Shown in pieces: positions 33,621 to 41,042 of a DNA stretch of 44,761 bases. The stretch is from an uncultured Acidobacteriia bacterium (GTDB taxonomy: Bacteria; Acidobacteriota; Terriglobia; Bryobacterales; Bryobacteraceae). Each line of letters begins with the position of its first letter. Position 1 is the stretch's first letter. The notes under the pieces are model-generated. The model made no database searches and was not told the origin of the DNA. It saw only the letters and a program-made list of their open reading frames with translations. The translations under genes and the position numbers were made by a program. The stretch is from positions 1-44,761 of the forward strand of contig CAIRXZ010000136.1 of assembly GCA_903882645.1 (NCBI GenBank), read 5' to 3'.

Positions 33621-33847
33621 CAACTCGCCAACGGGATCTCGTGTCCTTGAACGAGGCTCGCGGCGACCGCGAGAGCTTCGCGGATATCCTGCTCCTCGAG
33701 ATAGGGAAAATCGGCAAGCATCTGTTCGGTGGTCCGTCCTGCCGAGAGCGCCTCGACAATCATGCCGACAGACACGCGCATGCCGCGGATGCACGGCTTC
33801 CCGCCCATGACCTCCGGATCGAACGTTATTCGGCGGAACTGGCGCAT
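33620..33847 (-). CDS. DUF433 family protein (putative antitoxin)
   Basis: A 75-residue protein with the DUF433 pattern ITFDPEVMGGKPCIRGMRVSV, GRTTEQMLADFPYLEEQDIREAL and a terminal helix. It contains a small winged-helix-like DNA-binding fold in known structures. ATG 33847 (MRQFRRITFDPE) is chosen over longer openings that lack homology. It is upstream of, and translationally coupled to, the DUF5615 gene. Confidence 0.87.
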   Translation of the reverse strand: MRQFRRITFDPEVMGGKPCIRGMRVSVGMIVEALSAGRTTEQMLADFPYLEEQDIREALAVAASLVQGHEIPLAS

Positions 33848-33882
33848 GTCGTTATCATAGCGCGGGCCCGGGGAGCCACGCC

Positions 33883-34111
33883 GTGGCCACCACCAAGCAG
33901 GACCATTACCGTTCCGCTGGCGTGGTTCCCGCGTCTGGCGAACGGAACGCCGGCCGAGCGAGCGAATTGGCGCTTCATCGGCGGTGGCGCGGGAATCCAC
34001 TGGCCGGACCTGGACGAGGACATCAGCGTCGAAAGCCTGCTGGCGGGCCGTAGGTCGGGCGAGACTCAAGCGTCGCTTCGACGCTGGTTCCAGGCGCGAA
34101 AGACCGGCTGA
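33883..34111 (+). pseudogene. Decayed DUF2442 gene with internal deletion and frameshift
   Basis: The downstream frame encodes the conserved DUF2442 core RTITVPLAWFPRLANGTPAE and WRFIGGGAGIHWPDLDEDIS, then VESLLAGRRSGE, ending TGA 34111. This frame has no start codon after its last upstream coding overlap. A typical start, GTG at 33883 (VATTKQ, like the usual M-A-T-T-K opening), lies in another frame and meets the core after only five residues. About 25-30 codons therefore appear deleted with a frame change. A longer frame starting at 33641 overlaps the opposite-strand DUF433 gene and is not credible. Confidence 0.7.
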
Positions 34112-34164
34112 CCCGCCGGTGCGCGCGCGCTGCCCTCAAAAAGCCGTACAATCCGAAAGTGAAC

Positions 34165-34446
34165 ATGCCAGACTACAACGGCTGGAGATACGAGGCCCGC
34201 GTCGAGTCCGAGAACGACCTCATCCTCTGGTACTCGGTTGCCTTCTGCCGCTCACGCGGCGGCGGCTGGTACGATGAAGTCAGGCACGACAGCCACGACC
34301 GGGTCAAGGGCAGGCGGGGCATGGCGCCGCATTTTCACATGAAAATGAGGAGCGCGTTGAAGGAGGATGGACGTAGGGCGATTCAAGAGATCAAGGACCT
34401 CATCGCCTCGCATCTGCCGGGCATCGCTGAGGTGATAGAACAATGA
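34165..34446 (+). CDS. Uncharacterised small protein, first of an overlapping pair
   Basis: A 93-residue protein (MPDYNGWRYEARVES...). Features: aromatic N-terminal strand region, ILWYSVAFCRSRGGGWYDEVRHD, a histidine patch (MAPHFHMKMRS) and a C-terminal helix (AIQEIKDLIASHLPGIAEVI). It loosely recalls TumE-type toxin proteins in size and in the Y-x-V, H-x-H and R-x-x-x-F-type spacing, but I cannot confirm a family. The start is ATG 34165 (GTG 34159 possible). Its stop overlaps the next start as ATGA, the arrangement of a toxin-antitoxin pair. Confidence 0.65.
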   Translation: MPDYNGWRYEARVESENDLILWYSVAFCRSRGGGWYDEVRHDSHDRVKGRRGMAPHFHMKMRSALKEDGRRAIQEIKDLIASHLPGIAEVIEQ

Positions 34447-34724
34447 GCACGAACAGGAAAGTGACCATATACTCCTCGGACTCGGGCGCCACCGAGATCA
34501 GTTACTCCACCATGCCGGACGCCGAAATCGACCGTCGCATTGCCGAATACGAGAAGAAGTATGGGATGCCGCTGAAGCGCTACAACAGCGGCTTTTCCTG
34601 CGACCGCGCCGGCCACGAGGAGGTCTTCGATCAGCGGGACTGGGAGACGCTCACCGAAGAGCGCGATGACAGGCGACTGCCACAGGGAAGGCGCGACGAC
34701 AGGGCGCCGGCGTACCAACACTGA
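34443..34724 (+). CDS. Uncharacterised small protein, second of an overlapping pair
   Basis: A 93-residue hydrophilic protein (MSTNRKVTIYSSDSGATEISYS...) with AEIDRRIAEYEKKYGMPLKRY, a probable helix, and an Asp/Glu/Arg-rich end (RDWETLTEERDDRRLPQGRR). No family recognised. The very basic tail after about residue 72 differs in composition from the rest and may be non-native sequence added by a shifted stop. Coupled to the previous gene by ATGA overlap. Confidence 0.6.
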   Translation: MSTNRKVTIYSSDSGATEISYSTMPDAEIDRRIAEYEKKYGMPLKRYNSGFSCDRAGHEEVFDQRDWETLTEERDDRRLPQGRRDDRAPAYQH

Positions 34725-34803
34725 ACGTGAGTCGTTTCACAGACCCGTCTTGCCATTCCAAATCCCGGAAACCCGGCCTCCGGCCGAAACCCTTCGCCCG
34801 TTC

Positions 34804-35955
34804 CTACGCGAACATCTCCTGCGCGCGCACCAGCCGCTCCTGAACCCGCACGCCGTTGGGGCACTGAATCGCGCAGGAACCGCAGTCCCCGCAGCGAACC
34901 TGCCGCACGGCCTGAGGCAGACCCTCGAAGTTCCGCCGGCCCATCGGGAAATCGCCGTTGAAATCGGCGTACGCCAGGTACCGCAGCACGCTCGGAACCG
35001 GCACGCCCTTGGGGCAGTTGCCGTCGCACTGGTAGCACATGCGGCAGTACGCCGGCCGGATGTCCTCGTTCACCACGGCCAGCAACTTCTCTTCCTCGGG
35101 GTTCAACCTCTCGGTGATGGCCCGGAAGTTCTCGTCGAGCGCGTCGGTGTCCGTCATGGTCACCGTTGCTGTCGCGATCGCCGGGTTCTTCAGGGCCCAC
35201 TTGAGCGCCGCCAGGTGCGCTCCCGGCTTCTGCGCGGGCACGCCCGGACCCCGGCCGGCGCCGCGTCCGCCGCCGCCGCCGAATCCGCCTCCCGAAGGCG
35301 TCGTCACCTTCATCGCCGCCAGTCCGATGCCCGCCGCGCGCAATTTGGCGATCGCCGCGTCCCGGCCCGCGCCCATGCTGAAGTTGTACGTGAACAGCAC
35401 CACGTCGTGCTTTCCCAGGCCGACGATGTGGTCCGCCACCGCGGCCGGGTCGTGCGTGCTGACCCCCAGGAACCGCGTCTTCCCCTGCTTTTTGGCGGTC
35501 TCCTGCGCGTCCACGCATCCGGCCGAAATCGCCGCCGGGTTGTCCCGGGCGTGCAGGAACCACACGTCCAGGTGGTCCGTTCCCAGCCCTTTGAGGGTCG
35601 TATCCAGCTCCGCGAGCGCGCCCGCACGGTCGTTGGCCTCGGTCTTGCTCATCAGCACCACTTTGTCCCGCTTGCCTTTGAGGCCCACGCCGAGCAAGCG
35701 CTCGGAGTTGCCCTGCGCGTAAATGCGGGCCGTATCGAAGCAGTTGATGCCCATGTCGGCGGCCCTGGTCACTAGGCTCGGGTCGGTGATGCTGCCGCCC
35801 CCAAACGTCAGCGGCGTGACCTTAAGCCCCGTCTTACCCAAGGTCCGATAGGTCAGTTCGGCCGGCGCCGGAGCCGCGACCAGGGCCGATGCCGCCAGTC
35901 CCGCCGCCGGCAGCTTCAGTCCGGCAGCCAGAAAGTCTCGTCGAGATGAGTCCAT
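34804..35955 (-). CDS. Tat-exported aldo/keto reductase with C-terminal 4Fe-4S domain
   Basis: A 383-residue protein. A Tat-type signal (SSRRDFLAAGLKLPAAGLAASALVAA) precedes the reductase barrel. The catalytic tetrad is visible: Asp and Tyr in CFDTARIYAQGNSE, Lys in VLMSKTEAN and His in WFLHARDN. After the barrel come two cysteine motifs for 4Fe-4S clusters, CRMCYQCDGNCP and CGDCGSCAIQCP. A glycine-rich insertion (GGGFGGGGGRGAGRGPG) interrupts the barrel around residue 240. ATG 35955 was chosen for the Tat signal. It is divergent from the ABC transporter. Probably an NAD(P)H- or Fe-S-dependent reductase acting outside the cytoplasm; substrate unknown. Confidence 0.9.
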   Translation of the reverse strand: MDSSRRDFLAAGLKLPAAGLAASALVAAPAPAELTYRTLGKTGLKVTPLTFGGGSITDPSLVTRAADMGINCFDTARIYAQGNSERLLGVGLKGKRDKVVLMSKTEANDRAGALAELDTTLKGLGTDHLDVWFLHARDNPAAISAGCVDAQETAKKQGKTRFLGVSTHDPAAVADHIVGLGKHDVVLFTYNFSMGAGRDAAIAKLRAAGIGLAAMKVTTPSGGGFGGGGGRGAGRGPGVPAQKPGAHLAALKWALKNPAIATATVTMTDTDALDENFRAITERLNPEEEKLLAVVNEDIRPAYCRMCYQCDGNCPKGVPVPSVLRYLAYADFNGDFPMGRRNFEGLPQAVRQVRCGDCGSCAIQCPNGVRVQERLVRAQEMFA

Positions 35956-36045
35956 ATGCGTAAAATCTCCCGGAAATACGATTTTGGGGCCTGAATCATT
36001 GTAAACCGGCGCAACCGATGCCGCCATGAGACACTATTCCTTTCG

Positions 36046-36969
36046 ATGCCCCATCCCATCCAGGTCGAAGGTCTCACCAAGGACTACGGCTCCGTCCACG
36101 CCGTCAAGGGCATCGATTTCGAGGTCCGCGCGGGCGAGGTCTTCGGACTGCTCGGACCCAATGGCGCCGGCAAGACGACCACCGTCGAAATCCTCGAAGG
36201 CCTGCGGGCGCGCACCGGCGGGCGGGTCACCGTACTGGGCCGCGATCCCGAAGTGCAGACCCGCGAGCTGAAGGACCGCATCGGCGTCTGCCTGCAAGCC
36301 ACGCGCCTCCAGGACAAGCTCAAGGTTCACGAAGCCATGGAGCTGTTCGCCGCGCTCTACACGCGCACCGTCGACGCCAACCAGCTCCTGAAGCGCCTGC
36401 AGCTCTGGGAGAAACGCGAGGCGCATTACTCCACGCTCTCCGGCGGGCAGAAGCAGCGGCTCGCGCTGGCCCTGGCCCTCATCAACGATCCCCAAACGCT
36501 GTTTCTCGACGAGCCTTCCACCGGCCTCGACCCCCAGGCGCGCCTCGAAATCCGCGACCTGGTTCAGGACCTCCGCCGCGAGCAGCGCACCATCCTCCTC
36601 ACGACGCACTACATCGAGGAGGCCGAGAAGCTCTGCGACCGCGTGGCCATCGTGGACGAGGGCCGCATCATCGCCATGGGAACGCCGCGCGAGATTCAAG
36701 ACCGCGCCGGCGGGGAATCCGTCATCGAGATCGAATGCGCCGTCCCGCTCGATGCCGCCGCGCTCCCCAACTGGCGCGACGCGGAAAAGGTCTCGCTCGA
36801 CGAGGGCCGCACCCGGGTCTCGGTGGTCTCCCGCAAGCCCGCGCGCTCCATCGTGGATATGATGAAGTGGCTCGACGAGAAGGGCATCGAGCTCGCCGAC
36901 ATCCGCATCAAGCGGCCCTCGCTCGAGGACGCCTTCATCGAACTCACCGGAAAGAGCCTTCGCGAATGA
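36046..36969 (+). CDS. ABC transporter ATP-binding protein
   Basis: A 307-residue ATPase with Walker A GPNGAGKTTTVEIL (about residues 36-49), signature TLSGGQKQRLALAL, Walker B LFLDEPSTGLDPQ, and the H-loop TTHYIEEAE. The C-terminal extension (DEGRTRVSVVSRKPARSIVDM, RIKRPSLEDAFIELTGK) is typical of DrrA/CcmA-type exporters of the ABC-2 family. Its stop overlaps the start of the permease gene as ATGA. It powers export of an unidentified substrate. Confidence 0.95.
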   Translation: MPHPIQVEGLTKDYGSVHAVKGIDFEVRAGEVFGLLGPNGAGKTTTVEILEGLRARTGGRVTVLGRDPEVQTRELKDRIGVCLQATRLQDKLKVHEAMELFAALYTRTVDANQLLKRLQLWEKREAHYSTLSGGQKQRLALALALINDPQTLFLDEPSTGLDPQARLEIRDLVQDLRREQRTILLTTHYIEEAEKLCDRVAIVDEGRIIAMGTPREIQDRAGGESVIEIECAVPLDAAALPNWRDAEKVSLDEGRTRVSVVSRKPARSIVDMMKWLDEKGIELADIRIKRPSLEDAFIELTGKSLRE

Positions 36970-39167
36970 GAGCCTACGTAGCGCTGTTCAAGAGCAACAT
37001 GCTGCTGACCCTTCGGGACCGCTCCGTCCTCTTCTTCAACTACGCCTTTCCCTTGATGTTCTTCTTCATCTTCGCCGGATTGTTCGCCGGCGCGGCGGGG
37101 ACGGGCATCTCGTTCTACGTCGGAATGGTCCTCACCATGGGCATTCTGGGCAACGGGCTTTTTGGCGCGGGCATGCGCGCCGTGGCCGAGCGCGAAGCCA
37201 ATATCCTCCGCCGCTTCAAGGTGACGCCCATCTCGCCGCTGCCCATCCTGGTGGCGGCCATGGTGAGCGGATGGCTGCTCTACCTGCCCGTGGTGGCGCT
37301 GCTGATCGGGCTGGCGCATTTCGGCTACGGCATGCCGGTTCCGCGCCAGTGGTTCTCGCTCTTCCTGATGGTTACGCTCGGCCTGTGCGCGTTCCGCGCC
37401 ATCGGCCTGATCCTCGCGGCCGTGACCAACACCATGCAGGAGACCATGATCCTGACCCAGCTTCTCTACCTGCCCATGTTGCTGCTGAGCGGCGCCACCA
37501 TCCCTTCGGCCGTGCTTCCCAAATGGGTGCAGACCGCCGCCGAGTTCATGCCGGCCTCCTACCTGGTGAGCGGTTTTCAGGGCATCTTTTTCCGTAACCA
37601 GACGATTCTGGACCACGGCCCGGCCGTGGCGGCTCTGCTGGCCACTACCGTGTTGGGGATGTTCCTCGCCGTGCAGCTTTTCCGCTGGGAGAAGGAAGAG
37701 AAGATCCGGCCGCGCAACAAACTGTGGGTTCTTGCGGTCCTCGGGCCCTACCTTCTCATGGGCGGCTACCGCGCCTACACCAAGGAGCACCTCGGTCTCA
37801 ATCAGGCCATGTACCGCGACGTGCAACGCTCCGGCGCGTTTCTCATCCGCAACGCGCGCATCTTCACCGCGGCCGGCCAAACGATCGAAGACGGCTCCGT
37901 GCTGGTGCGCGACGGCAAGATAGCGGAGATCTACCAGGGACCGGGGCCCGATCCGGCCAGTCTGAAGGCCGACGTGGTGGAAGGCGCGGGCAAGACCCTG
38001 CTGCCCGGCTTGATCGATGCCGACGTGCGCCTGTCGCTCCTTGGCGGCGTCTCCGCCGGCAACCGGGATTACGAGCCGGCGAAATCCATGCCGCGCGCCG
38101 CGGCGGCCCTGCTCTACAGCGGCGTGACGGCCGCCCGCAGCCTCGGCGACGGCCTCGACGCTTCCCTGGAATTGCGCGCCGATATCGGGCTGGGCGCCAA
38201 ACTGGGCGCGCAGCTTTTCGTTTCCGGCCCTCTCGTCGCCTCCGAAGCCGCCCGCGGCGCCGCGGGGTTCCCGGACACGCTTCCGGCAGCCGTCCGGAAG
38301 ACGCTGGAACCTCAGTTGGTCCGCACGCCCAGAACGCCGGAAGAGGCTCGCCGCCTGGCCCGCGATTTCAAGACCGCCGGCGTGGATGGCCTGGCCGCCA
38401 TTCTGGACCCCGGCTGGGGCGATGGGGCCGTCGCCGACCGCCTGGACCTTCTGCTGGCGCGCTCCGTCGCCGAAGAGGCGCGCGCGCGGAAGCTGCCGCT
38501 GGCCGTCCGGACCGGCGACGCGCGCGACGTGGCCGACGCCGTCGAGATCGGCGCCGCCTCCGTCGAGCGCGGCTCATGGCGCGACGAATTGCCCGGCCCC
38601 CTGCTCGACCGCATGGCCCGCCAAGGCGTGTACTACGTCCCGGCCCTCGCCGCCGCCGAGGCCCGCGCGCGCTACTATGGCGCCAACGCCGCCGGCCTGA
38701 CCGATACCCTGGTGCAGCAAGCCGTCTCAACCGGCGTATGGAACGCCACCCGCGATCTGCTGGCCTCCGGCAAAACCGCCGACCCATCCAAGGCCGCGCG
38801 AGATCGGCAGGCCTTCGAGCAAGCCCGCGCCAACCTGCTGCTCGTCTGGAAAGCCGGCATCCCTCTGGCAACCGGCACAGGCGCCGGCGATCCGCTGGTG
38901 TTCCACGGCCCGTCGCTCCACCGCGAATTGCAGCTTTGGGTCGAAGCCGGCATCCCCCCGCAAGTCGCCCTGGAAGCCGCCACCTCCACCGCCGCCAGGC
39001 TCCTCGGCGCCTCCAACCGCATCGGCTCCATCCGCAAGGGCCTGGACGCCGACCTCCTGCTGGTGGACGGCAACCCACTGGAAGACATCGCCGCCACCGA
39101 ACGCATTTCCCTGGTGGTATTCAAAGGGGAGCGGCTGCACCGCGCTGCGTTGTTCGAGCAGAAATAG
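36966..39167 (+). CDS. ABC-2 permease fused to an amidohydrolase-like domain lacking metal ligands
   Basis: A 733-residue single open frame. Residues 1-240 are an ABC-2 permease (MRAYVALFKSNMLLTLRDRS; six hydrophobic segments; LPMLLLSGATIPSAVLP). A seventh helix (LWVLAVLGPYLLMGGYRAY, about 252-270) leads into an imidazolonepropionase-type amidohydrolase fold from about 291 (FLIRNARIFTAAGQTIEDGS) to the end (GSIRKGLDADLLLVDGNPLE). The expected metal ligands are missing: GLIDADVR replaces GLIDxHxH (about 348), AVRTGD and VERGS replace the two later His sites (about 514 and 533), and ATGTGAGD replaces GTDxG (about 637). A non-catalytic, probably extracytoplasmic binding domain is inferred. Coupled to the ATPase gene by ATGA. 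Confidence 0.88.
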   Translation: MRAYVALFKSNMLLTLRDRSVLFFNYAFPLMFFFIFAGLFAGAAGTGISFYVGMVLTMGILGNGLFGAGMRAVAEREANILRRFKVTPISPLPILVAAMVSGWLLYLPVVALLIGLAHFGYGMPVPRQWFSLFLMVTLGLCAFRAIGLILAAVTNTMQETMILTQLLYLPMLLLSGATIPSAVLPKWVQTAAEFMPASYLVSGFQGIFFRNQTILDHGPAVAALLATTVLGMFLAVQLFRWEKEEKIRPRNKLWVLAVLGPYLLMGGYRAYTKEHLGLNQAMYRDVQRSGAFLIRNARIFTAAGQTIEDGSVLVRDGKIAEIYQGPGPDPASLKADVVEGAGKTLLPGLIDADVRLSLLGGVSAGNRDYEPAKSMPRAAAALLYSGVTAARSLGDGLDASLELRADIGLGAKLGAQLFVSGPLVASEAARGAAGFPDTLPAAVRKTLEPQLVRTPRTPEEARRLARDFKTAGVDGLAAILDPGWGDGAVADRLDLLLARSVAEEARARKLPLAVRTGDARDVADAVEIGAASVERGSWRDELPGPLLDRMARQGVYYVPALAAAEARARYYGANAAGLTDTLVQQAVSTGVWNATRDLLASGKTADPSKAARDRQAFEQARANLLLVWKAGIPLATGTGAGDPLVFHGPSLHRELQLWVEAGIPPQVALEAATSTAARLLGASNRIGSIRKGLDADLLLVDGNPLEDIAATERISLVVFKGERLHRAALFEQK

Positions 39168-39272
39168 AAGGGCGGCGGGGCATCTGCAAGCCGGGTAGGA
39201 GGAGGAAGAAGCCCGTGGCGCAAGCCGACCTGGGGAGTAGTTTCTGTAAGGTGGTAAAATCGCCGTCACGAA

Positions 39273-39533
39273 ATGCCTACGATCAGCATTTTCTACGGGA
39301 TCTTGATCCGGATGTTCTTCAATGATCACGCGCCGCCCCACTTTCACGCCCGCTACGGCGAGTTCGAGGCTACGGTCGACATCGGCGCCCTGGAAATCAT
39401 CGAAGGCCAGTTGCCGCCCCGCGCTTTGAACCTGGTTCGGGAATGGGCGATGATACATAGAGAGGAATTGTTGCAAGACTGGCGGTTCTGCCGCGAGAAA
39501 ACGGCGCCGGCGAAAATCGAGCCGCTGGCGTGA
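39273..39533 (+). CDS. DUF4160 family protein
   Basis: An 86-residue protein with the DUF4160 pattern MPTISIFYGILIRMFFNDHA, PPHFHARYGEFEATVDI, GQLPPRALNLVREWAMIHREEL and a final helix. The H-x-x-P-P-H-F-H motif is intact. It is followed 16 bases later by a DUF2442 gene, a very common pairing that looks like a toxin-antitoxin module; the biochemical role is not established. Confidence 0.9.
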   Translation: MPTISIFYGILIRMFFNDHAPPHFHARYGEFEATVDIGALEIIEGQLPPRALNLVREWAMIHREELLQDWRFCREKTAPAKIEPLA

Positions 39534-39549
39534 ATGGAGCATTTGTCCG

Positions 39550-39825
39550 ATGTATTGGGACGTAGTTGAAGTGAAGCCCGAGCCGCACTACTGCCTCTTC
39601 GTCCGGTTCAAAGACGGATTGACGGGGCGCGTACTGTTGCGGCGAGAAGAACTTACTGGCGCTCTCGCGCCGTTGCGGGACGAGCGGTTCTTCGAGCGGG
39701 TTTTCATTGATTACGGCGCAATCGCGTGGCCAGGTGAGATCGATCTGGCGCCGGATGCTATGTACGCTCAAGTCGCCGGCCAGTATCGTGAGCCGCAGCA
39801 GGCTGGTCCAGGGAAGAGTCGCTGA
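39550..39825 (+). CDS. DUF2442 family protein
   Basis: A 91-residue protein with the DUF2442 pattern VVEVKPEPHYCLFVRFKDGLTGRV, LRDERFFERVFIDYGAIAWPGEIDLAPDAMY. The tail after about residue 76 (AGQYREPQQAGPGKSR) is less typical. It is partner of the DUF4160 gene. A decayed member of the other DUF2442 subtype is at 33883. Confidence 0.88.
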   Translation: MYWDVVEVKPEPHYCLFVRFKDGLTGRVLLRREELTGALAPLRDERFFERVFIDYGAIAWPGEIDLAPDAMYAQVAGQYREPQQAGPGKSR

Positions 39826-39846
39826 AAGCAAGCCGACGTCACAGTA

Positions 39847-39923
39847 CCGCCGCCGAACGCATTTCCCTGGTGGTGTTCAAAGGGGAGCGGATACGCCGCG
39901 CGGCGTTGTTCGAGCAGAAGTAG
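39847..39923 (+). pseudogene. Duplicated 3' end of the permease-amidohydrolase gene
   Basis: A 77-base copy of 39091-39167, without gaps and with seven mismatches (about 91% identity), ends in the matching TAG at 39921-39923. Both copies are followed by similar sequence (AGAAGCCCGTGGCGCAAGCCG near 39206 and AGAAGGCCCGCGGCGCAGGCCG near 39990). The two copies bracket the DUF4160-DUF2442 pair. Confidence 0.85.
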
Positions 39924-40037
39924 GAGCCAGTGGGGCGGACCTCCTGGTCTGCCTTCTTTCGGGCCGCATCGAGCGGGGTTGATCGCGCTGAAACAGAAGG
40001 CCCGCGGCGCAGGCCGTGGCAATGATGTGCTCGAACC

Positions 40038-40247
40038 ATGACTCCCCGCATCGCAATCGAGCCGGGCAGATGCTCCGGCCAGCCGTGTGTCCGCGGGTTG
40101 CGCATCACCGAATGGGACGTGTTGGGCTGGCTCGCCGCGGGCATGACGGAACAGCAAATCCTCGATGATTACCCGGAACTTGAGCCCGACGATTTCCGTG
40201 CGGTCTACGACTTTGCCTCCCGGATGGGCAGGCGTGTGGTTCTGTGA
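40038..40247 (+). CDS. DUF433 family protein (putative antitoxin)
   Basis: A 69-residue protein with PRIAIEPGRCSGQPCVRGLR, ITEWDVLGWLAAGMTEQQILDDYPEL and DDFRAVYDFASRMG, the complete DUF433 pattern. Its stop overlaps GTG 40244 of a broken DUF5615 gene, so the pair has lost its toxin. It is not closely similar to the DUF433 protein at 33620. Confidence 0.88.
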   Translation: MTPRIAIEPGRCSGQPCVRGLRITEWDVLGWLAAGMTEQQILDDYPELEPDDFRAVYDFASRMGRRVVL

Positions 40248-40279
40248 AATTGCTGCTGGACGAGAATCTCTATCGCTAG
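40244..40279 (+). pseudogene. Truncated DUF5615 toxin gene
   Basis: GTG 40244 opens MKLLLDENLYR and reaches TAG at 40277-40279. MKLLLDENL is the characteristic DUF5615 start. The rest of the gene is absent; repeat-like sequence (CTCTCGCTTGCGCTC, CGCGACCGTGAGGGATCGGTT) fills the stretch to 40415, where I see no other gene. Confidence 0.75.
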
Positions 40280-40415
40280 TTCCGTGGCCCGAAAGTGGGT
40301 GCTATTGACAAGCCTCTCGCTTGCGCTCAAACCCGCGTTCAGCGCCGCGACCGTGAGGGATCGGTTCCCACCCGCCGGCGCAACATAAAGCGGTCGAGAC
40401 GCCAGGCACATGCGC

Positions 40416-40652
40416 TCAGCGGTCCTCTTCCAGGAACTTGCCGCTATCGCCCCGCACCCTTGGGAAGGTCTTCCGGAAGCGGCTCATGTCGGGGAGCTTC
40501 GGCTTGGGCCGGGCCGCCGGCAGCGGGCGGAGTTCGGCGACGGCCTCGCCCCGCTTCTCGATGACGATCACCGCCCCGCTCGACGCTTCGCGGACCAACT
40601 CCGACGTGCGAATGTGCAGCTCGGTGATCGAGATCTTCCTCACGTGCCTCAT
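40416..40652 (-). CDS. Phd/YefM-type antitoxin
   Basis: A 78-residue protein (MRHVRKISITELHIRTSELV, REASSGAVIVIEKRGEAVAELRPL) with the Phd/YefM dimerisation and DNA-binding pattern, and a disordered C-terminal part (PDMSRFRKTFPRVRGDSGKF) that would bind a toxin. It lies nine bases downstream of a PIN toxin gene, in the reverse of the usual order, and no toxin gene follows it. Confidence 0.87.
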   Translation of the reverse strand: MRHVRKISITELHIRTSELVREASSGAVIVIEKRGEAVAELRPLPAARPKPKLPDMSRFRKTFPRVRGDSGKFLEEDR

Positions 40653-40661
40653 TGTAGCCCC

Positions 40662-41042
40662 TTAGGGAACGGCGTACATCCGAATGCCCGGCACGTCTTC
40701 GAAATCGGCGCGGTTCAGCGTCCAGAGGCGCGCCTCGCGCACGATGGCGCAGGCGGCGATCGCCAAATCGACTTCGCGTCCTCGCGGGCGCCGCACGGCG
40801 CGGTAGAGACGAGCGCCGGCGGCGGCCTCTTCCGGGCCGAAGGGAATCGCCGACCTCGCGGGGAAAAGCGCTTCCTGCGCGGCTACCTCCTCCGCCAGGC
40901 GCGGTCCCCGCAGCCACTCGTAGAGGACCAACGCGGGAATCGAAATCCGCTCCCCTTCCGCAATGGCGCCGCGGATCGCGGAGCCCGACCGCTTCGACCC
41001 CGTCAGCCCATCGACGAGCACGGACGTGTCCAGGACGATCAT
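40662..41042 (-). CDS. PIN-domain toxin, VapC-like
   Basis: A 126-residue PIN nuclease. Acidic residues are in place: MIVLDTSVLVDGL (Asp 5), PALVLYEWLRGPR (Glu), REVDLAIAACAI (Asp) and TLNRADFEDVPGI (Asp). Such toxins cleave RNA such as initiator tRNA or rRNA; the target here is unknown. ATG 41042 overlaps the stop of the ribbon-helix-helix gene as ATGA; a Phd-type gene follows nine bases after its stop. Confidence 0.92.
   Translation of the reverse strand: MIVLDTSVLVDGLTGSKRSGSAIRGAIAEGERISIPALVLYEWLRGPRLAEEVAAQEALFPARSAIPFGPEEAAAGARLYRAVRRPRGREVDLAIAACAIVREARLWTLNRADFEDVPGIRMYAVP

Noticed and set aside
33641-33882. Long opening of the DUF2442 frame from ATG 33641
   Set aside because: It runs antisense through DUF433 and has no family resemblance before the RTITVPLAW core.
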